A stretch of DNA of 13,917 nucleotides, from assembly GCA_035258565.1 (NCBI GenBank), contig DATFXF010000182.1:1-13917 (forward strand). The letters run 5' to 3'. The stretch is from DATFXF01 sp035258565. GTDB taxonomy: Bacteria > Acidobacteriota > Terriglobia > Acidiferrales > UBA7541. The position numbers were made by a program, and so were the translations under genes. The notes beneath the pieces were generated by a model that saw only the letters and a program-made list of their open reading frames with translations, made no database searches and was not told where the DNA came from. Each line of letters starts with the position of its first letter. Position 1 is the first letter of the stretch. Positions 1-5,916 of this stretch are shown piece by piece.

Positions 1-257
1 AGGTTGTGGCCAGCAGACGTGAGCTTGTAGTGGTGGCCGCGCCCGTCGGGCTTTGCTGCCGACTCGACGACACCCAGCCGTTCGAGCTGCTTGAGCCGCT
101 GTGAAAGCAGCGTACGGGACAGTCCGGGCGCGCCCTCTAATATCTCACTGAAGTTTCCGCAGCCAAGGTAGAGGTTGCGGACGATCAGCGGTGTCCAGCG
201 CTCGGCGAAAATCTCGGCGCCACGGGCGATGGGGCAATATTGGCCGTACGTCCTCAT
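1..257 (-). CDS. HxlR-family winged-helix transcriptional regulator (3' part missing)
   Basis: My reading of the minus strand from an ATG at 257 gives 85 codons before the window edge, so the C-terminus is missing. The protein begins MRTYGQYCPIARGAEIF and continues with ERWTPLIVRNLYLG, a sequence ending LSRTLLSQRLKQLERLGVVE, and GRGHHYKLTSAG. This is the HxlR pattern: an N-terminal Cys (Cys8), a winged helix-turn-helix with the recognition helix around residues 46-60, and a beta wing rich in Gly and His. Family members are small DNA-binding dimers that often sense electrophiles, disulfide stress or small ligands through the N-terminal Cys and often control a divergent neighbour. Here it is divergent from the FAD oxidoreductase starting at 365, the obvious candidate target. 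No strong ribosome site precedes the ATG. The family call is firm; ligand and target are inference. Confidence 0.86.
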   Translation of the reverse strand, partial: MRTYGQYCPIARGAEIFAERWTPLIVRNLYLGCGNFSEILEGAPGLSRTLLSQRLKQLERLGVVESAAKPDGRGHHYKLTSAGHN

Positions 258-310
258 AACGGCAATGTTGCGCACCCGGCTTCGGTTGTGGAGTCCAGAT
301 TGTTGACTAT

Positions 311-328
311 ACGGCCGCGGTTGGCCGT
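311..328. promoter_or_regulatory. Inverted repeat between divergent regulator and oxidoreductase (candidate operator)
   Basis: ACGGCC (311-316) and GGCCGT (323-328) form perfect 6-bp arms around a 6-bp spacer. They lie in the 107-bp gap between the HxlR-type regulator and the FAD oxidoreductase, about 37 bp before the oxidoreductase start. A TTGACT hexamer sits at 303-308, but no good -10 follows at the right distance. The position suits an operator for the divergent regulator. GC-rich arms of 6 bp arise easily by chance in this composition, so this is only a candidate. Confidence 0.3.
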
Positions 329-364
329 GGTCCGATGTCGCCTTTCGAAGAGAGGAGGATAACC

Positions 365-1783
365 ATGACGGCACCGACGCCCGCGGAAGTCGGCCACGGG
401 AGCAAGGAGCCAACCGTCGTGAAAATCGACGGATTCCGAGGCCGGCTGATCAGTGCCGACCACGCCGACTACGACACTGCCCGTGCCGTCTGGAATGGGG
501 CCATCGACCGGCGCCCGCGCCTGATCGCACGATGTATCGGGACTGCCGACGTGATCGCGGCCGTTCGTTTCGCCCGCGACCACGATCTGGAGATCGCCAT
601 CCGAGGCGGAGGCCACAACGTGGCGGGCACTGCCGTTTGCGACGACGGGATCGTCATCGACCTCTCGGCGATGCGGGGCGTGCGAGTCGATCCCGCCGAC
701 CGCAGGGCTTGGGTGCAGGGTGGGGCGTTGTGGGGCGACGTCGACCACGAGACGCAGGCGCACGGTCTGGCCACCACCGGCGGAATCGTGAGCCACACCG
801 GAGTCGCCGGGCTCACCCTCGGCGGTGGCGTCGGCTGGCTGATGCGCAAGCACGGCCTCACGGTCGACAACCTACTCGCCGTCGACGTCGTGACGGCCGA
901 CGGCGAGCGGCTGCGGGCGTCCGAGGACGACCACCCCGACCTGTTCTGGGCGTTGCGAGGCGGCGGCGGCAACTTTGGCGTGGTCACCTCGTTCGAGTTC
1001 CGCCTCCACTCCCTCGGGCCCACCGTGCTGGCGGGGCCCATCCTCTGGGATGCGAGTGATGCCGGGGAGGTGCTCCGCTTCTACCGCGACTTTGTTCGCG
1101 ACGCTCCCGAAGAGCTCGGCACGGTCGTGAGGTTCGGCACCGCGCCACCGCTACCGGTCATCCCCGAGGATCTGCACTGGCGCCCGGTGGTGATGGTGGG
1201 TACCTGCTATGCCGGGCCGATCGAGGACGGTGAGCGGGCGCTCCGCCAGCTCCGCGCATCCCGGACTCCCCTCCTCGACCTGGTCGGGCCCACGCCGTAC
1301 GTGCGATTCCAGAGTGCGCTCGACTCGACCGTCGTCCACGGTTGGAACTACTACTGGAAGTCCACCCACCTCCCCGAGCTCCGCGACGACCTCATCGACG
1401 TGATCGCCCAGCACGCGTTCTCCTGCTCGTCGCCGCGGTCGTACGTCGCGATGTTCCATCTGAAGGGGGCAGTGAGCCGAGTGACCGAGGGCGGGACGGC
1501 GTTCGGGAACCGGCAGGCGCCGCACGCGATCACCCTCGATGCTGTGTGGCGGCCCGGCGAGGACTTCGGCGACCGGGACACCGCTTGGGCGAAGGGGTTC
1601 TTCGCCGCCCTCGGCCGCTTCCGCGAAGGCGTCTACGTCAACTTCCTCGGCGGCGACGAAGACCCCGACCGGGTCCGCGAGGCGTACGGCGACTCCGTCT
1701 ACGACCGGCTGGTGGACGTGAAGACTACGTACGACCCCGACAACGTCTTCCACCACAACCAGAACATCCGCCCCCGAGGTTGA
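365..1783 (+). CDS. FAD-linked oxidoreductase, berberine-bridge (BBE)/VAO type
   Basis: A 472-residue flavoprotein, probably oxidising an alcohol, sugar or secondary metabolite with O2 as acceptor; the substrate cannot be read from sequence. The PCMH FAD-binding fold covers about residues 45-218. IRGGGHNVAG (79-88) carries His84, the expected 8-alpha-histidyl FAD attachment. GVAGLTLGGGVGWL (146-159) is the pyrophosphate loop, followed by VVTADG and a WALRGGGGNFGVVTSFEF segment. The end YDPDNVFHHNQNIRP (456-470) is the BBE domain signature. The position of the second (6-S-cysteinyl) link in bicovalent members is Val142 here, so a single covalent link is predicted. I chose ATG 365 because AGAGGAGG lies at 351-358; an in-frame ATG at 335 lacks such a site. 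No signal peptide is seen. GC and third-position use are higher than in the pil genes, so transfer from an actinobacterium-like donor is plausible. The divergent HxlR-type gene is the likely regulator. Confidence 0.9.
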   Translation: MTAPTPAEVGHGSKEPTVVKIDGFRGRLISADHADYDTARAVWNGAIDRRPRLIARCIGTADVIAAVRFARDHDLEIAIRGGGHNVAGTAVCDDGIVIDLSAMRGVRVDPADRRAWVQGGALWGDVDHETQAHGLATTGGIVSHTGVAGLTLGGGVGWLMRKHGLTVDNLLAVDVVTADGERLRASEDDHPDLFWALRGGGGNFGVVTSFEFRLHSLGPTVLAGPILWDASDAGEVLRFYRDFVRDAPEELGTVVRFGTAPPLPVIPEDLHWRPVVMVGTCYAGPIEDGERALRQLRASRTPLLDLVGPTPYVRFQSALDSTVVHGWNYYWKSTHLPELRDDLIDVIAQHAFSCSSPRSYVAMFHLKGAVSRVTEGGTAFGNRQAPHAITLDAVWRPGEDFGDRDTAWAKGFFAALGRFREGVYVNFLGGDEDPDRVREAYGDSVYDRLVDVKTTYDPDNVFHHNQNIRPRG

Positions 1784-2108
1784 GGTGATGGTGTGGGTGG
1801 TTCCGATGGCGCGGGCGATGTTTGATCGGTGTGGGGTGGTGTTGGGTGGGGTGCGACGCTGCCGGAGGCGCCTGGGCGGGGTGCGTATCGGGCGCTGGGC
1901 TGCGCGGTGTGCTGATGGTTCGGGGCGTGGTCTTGAGTGGGCGGTGGTTCAGGGGCGGCCGGGCTCGGAGCCGATTCTGCGCCGGTTGGGGTTTTGACTC
2001 TGTGGGGGAGATTCGGGTGCTGGTGGACCGGTCGTGACGCTGGGTGCGTGGGTCGCGGCTGGCTAACTCCGCGCTGGAGCTGACGATTGGCCGATCTGCA
2101 TCGAGTGA

Positions 2109-2140
2109 AGAGTCTAAAGACTCTACTAGGGTAAAGAGTC
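2109..2140. promoter_or_regulatory. Palindromic AGAGTC cluster (operator-like)
   Basis: AGAGTCT (2109-2115) and AGACTCT (2118-2124) form a perfect 7-bp palindrome with a 2-bp AA centre. A third copy of the half-site, AGAGTC, follows at 2135-2140 after a short AT-rich stretch. A compact palindrome plus an extra half-site is typical of an operator bound by a dimeric repressor, such as the TetR or MarR families. Neither side carries a convincing gene start within 80 bp, so it may be a leftover from a lost regulator gene. A TTGACT on the minus strand (2141-2136) could be a -35, but the -10 is weak. Confidence 0.35.
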
Positions 2141-2290
2141 AACAGCGGAGGTCCCGGTTGGGGGAAGCTGTCAGGCAAGCTGGGTAGTCTATCGAGAGCG
2201 CGGAAGTGGGTTACTGGAAGGAAGGGCGTTCTGAAGAGTTAATCAGGGTCACTACGCTACACGCCCGCGAGCGTTGCTTTCCGCAGGCAG

Positions 2291-2311
2291 GGGTTCGATC
2301 TCATCGCGCGC
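2291..2311 (+). other. Degenerate tRNA 3'-end-like segment (possible att relic)
   Basis: GGGTTCGAT at 2291-2299, then CT, CATCGC, G and CGC, matches the T-arm and acceptor 3' strand of the tRNA-Gly at 3689-3762. It agrees at 18 of 21 aligned bases with one single-base gap. The copy is on the plus strand and so inverted relative to the tRNA gene. I could not fold a full tRNA around it: the T-stem pairs badly and no matching 5' acceptor strand lies upstream. It therefore looks like a relic or an att-type fragment, not a working tRNA. The T-loop part is common to all tRNAs, so the source tRNA is uncertain. Confidence 0.3.
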
Positions 2312-2341
2312 ACATCTACCAGGACCTTGGGAAGAAAAACC

Positions 2342-2363
2342 TGCTGGACTATTGCTGGACTCT
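2342..2363 (+). repeat. 11-bp tandem direct repeat TGCTGGACT(A/C)T
   Basis: TGCTGGACTAT (2342-2352) is followed at once by TGCTGGACTCT (2353-2363), differing at one base. It lies about 30 bp beyond the tRNA-3'-end-like segment. Short tandem repeats just outside a tRNA 3' end resemble the arm-type sites of tyrosine recombinases. No integrase gene is in the window, so that reading is inference. Confidence 0.5.
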
Positions 2364-2617
2364 GCGCTGCAAATCGTGCATTTCAGCGCAAATGAAGATG
2401 AGCTAACGCTAACAAAATACGTTCTGGTTAGTGAGCACGAACAGGGCAGGTCTCTTTAGCAAACCGCCGAAACTGCAACTGAGGTACAAGTCGTTGCCTC
2501 ACCGGCGTGCAAAACCGCCGCCACATCCACGCATAGCGTTTATCGTCCAGGTGGATAACTTCCGAGTTGCGCTAGTACCGCACGGGATCGCTCACCGGGC
2601 CCGACCAGTCCCGCAGT

Positions 2618-3277
2618 CTAAATCCGTTTGATTGTCGCGAACCAGGCCGGTGCGCCGTCCTCGTGGTATCTCGTCTGAATCCGGTCCGGTTCGATGGCGG
2701 CGACATCCCATCCATTGCTGGGGTTGAACGCCGCTCTCAGTTCTTCCTGCCTGATGGGGTGCGGGCCAGTATTGGGACCATCGTCACTGAAGCACAACAC
2801 ATACAGAGTTCCATCGTGCTCGGTCACCGACGCTAGACTCGCCACGTACCGTGTTCGCTCGTCGCCGTCGAAGGTGTGGAACAGTCCGCAGTCCAGCACC
2901 GTCCGAAACATGCGCCCCAAACGCTCCAGCTGGAACGCGTCAACCGCAGCGAACTCAACCTCGATCCCACGGTCGTCGGCCTTCTTTCGGGCGATCGCCA
3001 GTGCCGTCTCAGCCACGTCAACGCCCAGAACCGACAATCCCAGCGAGGCGATATGAAGTGCGTTCTCGCCGGTTCCGCAGCCCGCATCGAGCACCGCTCC
3101 GGCGAACCAGCCTTCGGATGCCAAACGCACTATTGTTGGCTGCGGCCGGCCAATATCCCAAGGCGCAGGACCGTCGTGGTACGATGCATCCCAAGGCAGT
3201 CCCGTCATCCGTTCGTGACTGGTTGGGTGCCGACCACCGAACGGATCGTTAGCGATGGTTCCTAATCGCTCCGACAT
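2618..3277 (-). CDS. Class I SAM-dependent methyltransferase
   Basis: A 219-residue cytoplasmic protein with the Rossmann fold of class I methyltransferases. VLDAGCGTGENAL (62-74) is motif I, which binds S-adenosylmethionine; GVDVAETAL (85-93) carries the acidic residue that holds the SAM ribose; AAVDAFQLE (110-118) is motif II; LDCGLFHTFD (128-137) is the post-motif region. The N-terminal PWDIGRPQP and the HTFDGDER segment recall the thiopurine S-methyltransferase/TehB-like branch, which methylates small molecules or oxyanions, but the substrate is not readable. The start at 3277 is well supported by GGGAGGGG at 3284-3291, six bases upstream. The gene stands alone, with no co-directional partner, and codon use is plainer than in the oxidoreductase to its left. 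A detoxification role would fit an accessory block but is inference. Confidence 0.87.
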   Translation of the reverse strand: MSERLGTIANDPFGGRHPTSHERMTGLPWDASYHDGPAPWDIGRPQPTIVRLASEGWFAGAVLDAGCGTGENALHIASLGLSVLGVDVAETALAIARKKADDRGIEVEFAAVDAFQLERLGRMFRTVLDCGLFHTFDGDERTRYVASLASVTEHDGTLYVLCFSDDGPNTGPHPIRQEELRAAFNPSNGWDVAAIEPDRIQTRYHEDGAPAWFATIKRI

Positions 3278-3341
3278 CTTTGTCCCCTCCCTGCCACTGG
3301 ACTTACCACCTCATCGTAGCACGCCGATCCACAGGTCTTGA

Positions 3342-3551
3342 CTAGTCCTCAAACGACCTGCAAAACATCAAAGCTGGCGCGCTAGTTCTAGCGCCTTCTG
3401 CATCTGAGGTTCTGAGGGCTTCGCCGGCGAGAAGCTGTTGAGGCGGTTGCTCGATGAGAATATTAGGCGTGACGCCGCGTCCTTCGGTCAGCTTGCCCTG
3501 CCAGGTGAGCCGAGGGGACAGGCAAGCCTGATCGGTCCGCTTCAGCTCCAC
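3342..3551 (-). pseudogene. Probable remnant of an S41 (C-terminal processing) peptidase tail
   Basis: A 69-codon minus-strand frame from GTG 3551 contains LTWQGKLTEGRGVTPNILIE then PPQQLLAGEALRTSDAEGA. The run of an xxEGRGVTPDxxV-like strand followed by a helix with LLAG resembles the C-terminal end of S41 tail-specific proteases. The catalytic Ser/Lys part and the PDZ domain are absent. Reading upstream in frame meets a stop at 3582-3584, so the rest of the gene is gone. The fragment lies between the methyltransferase and the 3' end of the tRNA-Gly gene. The match is from memory of family patterns on a short segment. It could instead be a small unrecognised ORF or chance. Confidence 0.4.
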
Positions 3552-3688
3552 GGCATCGAGTGGGCGTAGTGGGCGGGGATTCTAGGTCGGGCCCACCTGA
3601 TCCAAAATTCAATTAAACCCTTTGCCAGTCGCCAGATCCGATGCGTCTGGAGCTAAGATTTCCGTAAGTGATTTGTTTCCAGCGATTC

Positions 3689-3762
3689 TGGAGCGGGCGA
3701 TGGGAATCGAACCCACGTCCGAAGCTTGGGAAGCTTCTATTCTGCCATTGAACTACGCCCGC
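3689..3762 (-). tRNA. tRNA-Gly (anticodon CCC)
   Basis: Read on the minus strand, the acceptor GCGGGCG (3762-3756) pairs perfectly with CGCCCGC (3699-3693). The D-arm region follows as GTTCAATGGCAGAAT. The anticodon stem GAAGC/GCTTC closes a loop TTCCCAA, giving anticodon CCC, which reads GGG glycine codons. The T arm is TGGG-TTCGATT-CCCA. The discriminator base is U (3692), as usual for bacterial tRNA-Gly, and CCA is encoded at 3691-3689. All arms are intact. The 3' end faces the accessory block to the left, so the gene marks the likely boundary of that block. Confidence 0.97.
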
Positions 3763-3772
3763 TCGGTTTTCT

Positions 3773-3801
3773 AACCTAGCAAAACCCCTTTGCCGTCGCA
3801 A
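3773..3801 (-). promoter_or_regulatory. Probable promoter of tRNA-Gly
   Basis: On the minus strand TTGCGA (3801-3796) is followed after exactly 17 bp by TAGGTT (3778-3773), with an extended TGC just before it. Each hexamer is only a partial match to sigma-70 consensus. The -10 lies 10 bp from the first base of the tRNA, giving the short leader expected for a tRNA precursor. On the plus strand, TGCTAGAGT at 3826-3834 could be an extended -10 for ubiD, but it lacks a good -35. Confidence 0.45.
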
Positions 3802-3904
3802 GCGTTCTTTCGCCGTTGCCCTTCGTGCTAGAGTGTGCCGTTCCGACCGCGAGCGGAGGCCAGGAGAGACAAGCAGGACGGCAGGGCAGCAGCAAGGAGG
3901 AGGC

Positions 3905-5359
3905 GTGGCATACAAGGATCTGCGCGACTTCATCCACAGGCTCGAAAAAGAGGGCGAGCTCAAGCGCATCAGCCTGGAGGTGGACCCCGTGCTCGAGATC
4001 ACCGAGATCACCGACCGGGTGACTCGGGCCGGCGGCCCGGCGCTACTGTTCGAGCGGCCCAAGGGCTCGCGCATACCGCTGCTGATCAATATGCTCGGCA
4101 CCGAGCGGCGTGTGACCCTGGCGCTCGAAGCGGAAAAGCTGGATGAGGTTGCCGCACGCATAAAGTCCTTTCTGGATTTTCAGTCTCCGCAAGGCCTGCT
4201 GGATAAGCTCAAGATGCTCCCCAAGCTGGCCGAGCTGGGATCGTTCTTTCCCAAGACGATAAAGAGCGGGCCGTGCAAGGAAGTGATCCGCAAAGGCAAT
4301 TTTTCGCTCTCTTATTTTCCCATCCTGAAGTGCTGGCCCAAAGATGGCGGACGCTACATCACCTGGCCGCTCGTGATTACGAAGAATCCGGAGACGGGAA
4401 AGCGAAATGTCGGTGTGTACCGCATGCAGGTGTTCGACGAGCGTACGACGGCCCTGCACTGGCAGACGCAGAAGCACGGCGCCGAGCACTTCCGCCGCGC
4501 CCGCGCGGCCAACCGGGATGGAAAGATCGAGGTGGCTGTCGCGATTGGCGCAGATCCCGTTACCTGCCTCGCGGGGATCTTACCGATTCCGCCGGATCTC
4601 GACGAAATGATGTTCGCGGGATTCTTGCGGCGCGAGCCGGTCGAGATGGTGCCCTGCGAGACGCTGGACCTCGAAGTCCCTGCCCACGCGGAGATCGTTC
4701 TCGAAGGGTATGTGAATCTCGATGAGTTTCGCACCGAGGGTCCGTTCGGTGACCACACCGGCTTTTATTCGCTGGAGGGCGAATATCCCGTCTTCCATGT
4801 CACTTGCCTCACGCACCGCCGCGACCCCATCTATCTGACCACGATCGTGGGGCCGCCTCCCCAAGAGGACTTCTTCATGGGTCACGCGGTGGAACGGATT
4901 TTCCTGCCGGTGATGAAAATGCAGTACCCGGAAATCGTGGACATTGCCATGCCTGCCGAAGGCATCTTCCACAACCTAATGATCGTCTCGATTCGTAAGT
5001 CCTACCCGGGGCATGCGCGGAAAGTCATGCACGCCATCTGGTCGCTCGGGCAGGCCATGTTCACCAAGGTGTTGGTGGTAGTGGACTACGACGTCAAGGT
5101 GCAGAACTTTCGTGAGGTCCTCTGGAAAGCGCTCTGCGCGATCGATCCCGAGCGCGATGTGCAGATGGTTCTCGGCCCCGTGGATACGCTCGACCACGCC
5201 GCCCGCATGCAGGATTTCGGCTCGCACATGGGGATTGACGCCACGCGCAAGTGGCCGAGCGAAGGCTTCGCGCGCCCCTGGCCCGATGAAATCGTGATGG
5301 ACCGCGAGACCAAGGCGCGTGTGGATGCCTTGTGGGCGAAGCTAGACCTGCCCGGCTGA
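3905..5359 (+). CDS. ubiD: UbiD-family prenylated-FMN-dependent decarboxylase
   Basis: A 484-residue cytoplasmic enzyme of the UbiD family, which removes an aromatic-ring carboxylate with prenylated FMN, usually in quinone biosynthesis. N168, H191 and E244 match the expected metal and prFMN ligands, in NVGVYRMQ (168-175), QKHGAEH and RREPVEM. EGPFGDHTGFY (278-288) is the family hallmark, and MGIDATRKWPSE (442-453) matches the C-terminal motif of Escherichia coli UbiD. Overall it reads closest to the E. coli UbiD type; a menaquinone-pathway decarboxylase is the alternative and would suit a menaquinone-making host. The GTG start at 3905 gives the usual N-terminus (VAYKDLRDF) and follows AAGGAGG at 3894-3900. 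An in-frame ATG at 3833 would add 24 unlikely residues. No ubiX, the source of the cofactor, is present here. A weak stem with no T-run (5348-5354/5364-5370) overlaps the stop codon. Confidence 0.92.
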   Translation: MAYKDLRDFIHRLEKEGELKRISLEVDPVLEITEITDRVTRAGGPALLFERPKGSRIPLLINMLGTERRVTLALEAEKLDEVAARIKSFLDFQSPQGLLDKLKMLPKLAELGSFFPKTIKSGPCKEVIRKGNFSLSYFPILKCWPKDGGRYITWPLVITKNPETGKRNVGVYRMQVFDERTTALHWQTQKHGAEHFRRARAANRDGKIEVAVAIGADPVTCLAGILPIPPDLDEMMFAGFLRREPVEMVPCETLDLEVPAHAEIVLEGYVNLDEFRTEGPFGDHTGFYSLEGEYPVFHVTCLTHRRDPIYLTTIVGPPPQEDFFMGHAVERIFLPVMKMQYPEIVDIAMPAEGIFHNLMIVSIRKSYPGHARKVMHAIWSLGQAMFTKVLVVVDYDVKVQNFREVLWKALCAIDPERDVQMVLGPVDTLDHAARMQDFGSHMGIDATRKWPSEGFARPWPDEIVMDRETKARVDALWAKLDLPG

Positions 5360-5450
5360 AAAACGGGCGGAGTCAGCTGCGCGGACGACCTCGCCGCGGC
5401 CAGGCGGAAAAAATCCCTTTCCGGAACCAAACCGAACACCCCCATTCTGT

Positions 5451-5471
5451 GGTTCTAAGAGTACTAGAACC
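5451..5471. promoter_or_regulatory. Perfect 21-bp interrupted palindrome
   Basis: GGTTCTA (5451-5457) and TAGAACC (5465-5471) are perfect 7-bp arms around a 7-bp spacer. No T-run follows, so an intrinsic terminator for ubiD is unlikely. A TATCCT hexamer at 5476-5481 lies just beyond, so the palindrome could overlap a weak promoter as an operator. It is about 90 bp upstream of the main promoter of the HTH-pil operon. The function is inferred from symmetry alone. Confidence 0.4.
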
Positions 5472-5557
5472 GCTGTATCCTGCAGACTTCCCTACGTTTG
5501 CCCCACGACCTGCCCCAAATTACAGGTATTTTTAGGACAATTACCCCTGTGGCCGCG

Positions 5558-5586
5558 TTGACAGCTTCCGGGTCGGATGCCATAAC
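5558..5586 (+). promoter_or_regulatory. Sigma-70-type promoter for the HTH gene and pil operon
   Basis: TTGACA (5558-5563) is a perfect -35 element. A 17-bp spacer leads to CATAAC (5581-5586), a 4 of 6 match to the -10. Transcription would start near 5593, leaving a leader of roughly 50-90 bases before the HTH gene. It is the best promoter in the window and the only good one I see before the pil genes. Confidence 0.6.
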
Positions 5587-5682
5587 CGTAGGGCAGAGAA
5601 TTTGCCCGCGGGACGAGCAAGGGCTTGTGGACTAGAGTGAGGAATGCCATTGCGCGCTCTCCAGGCCAGGGTGGACACCGCG

Positions 5683-5883
5683 ATGAGTGAGGCTCGGGAG
5701 GTCATGAACATCCGGCAAGCGTCCCAATATCTAGGCGTTTCCCGGGACACGCTTTACCGCTATATCAGCGAGGGTTTGATCCCGGCGTTCAAGCTGGGCA
5801 GTCGTTGGAAGTTTCGCAAAACCATCCTGGACCGCTGGATGGAACGGAAAATGAACCAGGCGTGCGCCAGAAAGAGACGCTAG
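5683..5883 (+). CDS. Small excisionase/MerR-like helix-turn-helix DNA-binding protein
   Basis: A 66-residue protein consisting almost wholly of a HTH_17 (excisionase-family) domain. MNIRQASQYLGVSRDTLYRYISEG (residues 8-31) is the helix-turn-helix, followed by a wing with IPAFKLGSRWKFRK and a terminal helix with DRWMERK and a basic tail ending RKRR. Such proteins bind DNA as excisionases, plasmid or phage factors, or stand-alone regulators. This one is followed after 33 bp by pilM on the same strand and shares the promoter at 5558-5586, so a regulatory role in the pilus operon is plausible but unproven. The start is uncertain: ATG 5683 has AGGGTGG eight bases upstream; ATG 5644 would add 13 residues, with GAGG too close; ATG 5704 is also possible. 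Confidence 0.8.
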   Translation: MSEAREVMNIRQASQYLGVSRDTLYRYISEGLIPAFKLGSRWKFRKTILDRWMERKMNQACARKRR

Positions 5884-5916
5884 CCTGTCGCACAGGACTC
5901 CCAGAGAGGCCGCGAT

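Larger units (their letters stand above)
1784..2617. other. Gene-free stretch between oxidoreductase and methyltransferase
   Basis: This stretch of 834 bp has no open frame that reads like a protein family. From about 1785 to 2035 the plus strand is strikingly rich in G and T, with many GGG/GGGG runs. Short frames exist there on both strands, but their translations are low-complexity (Arg/Gly/Trp on plus, Pro/His/Ser on minus) and recall nothing known. From about 2100 onward the composition falls to that of average non-coding DNA. The stretch holds the palindromic cluster at 2109-2140, the tRNA-like relic at 2291-2311 and the 11-bp tandem repeat at 2342-2363, described separately. The change of composition inside one gap suggests a junction of unrelated DNA, but I see no terminal repeats or transposase. 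Confidence 0.6.
5360..5643. other. Intergenic region before the pilus operon
   Basis: This region of 284 bp has no gene. It holds the palindrome at 5451-5471 and the promoter at 5558-5586, listed separately. Around 5521-5550 is an AT-rich island with a partly symmetric ACAGGTA ... TACCCCTGT pattern. Downstream of the promoter, GGGCA and TGCCC (in about 5591-5610) could form a small stem in the leader. I compared this leader with cyclic-di-GMP riboswitches and could not match the conserved core. Confidence 0.6.

Noticed and set aside
223..233. An 11-base match, CGGGCGATGGG, to the tRNA-Gly 3' end in direct orientation, as expected of an att site
   Set aside because: It lies inside the HxlR coding region, at codons for the conserved CPIARG segment, and does not extend further. 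Chance is the simpler explanation.
1826..1880. G-quadruplex in the densest G-run area
   Set aside because: Only three tracts of three or more G lie within seven-base loops; the fourth is too far for the usual rule.
1785..2178. Short open frames on both strands in the GT-rich stretch, and a 159-residue minus-strand frame
   Set aside because: Translations are low-complexity (Pro/His/Ser or Gly/Arg/Trp rich), have no ribosome site worth noting and overlap the oxidoreductase end. They look like by-products of skewed composition.
2200..2330. A complete tRNA or tmRNA ending near 2311
   Set aside because: The T-stem pairs badly, no 5' acceptor strand matches, and no anticodon arm is found.
2206..2631. 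Three short plus-strand frames of 60-66 codons
   Set aside because: They overlap each other in different frames, recall no family and lack ribosome sites.
5348..5370. Stem-loop overlapping the ubiD stop as an intrinsic terminator
   Set aside because: Seven pairs with one wobble, a 9-base loop and no U-run. Too weak to call.
5587..5645. Possible cyclic-di-GMP (GEMM) riboswitch in the leader of the HTH-pil operon, suggested by GGGCA ... TGCCC and GGGACG-like strings
   Set aside because: The conserved core and the two parallel stems could not be laid out; only loose word similarity. Covariance-model search would decide.
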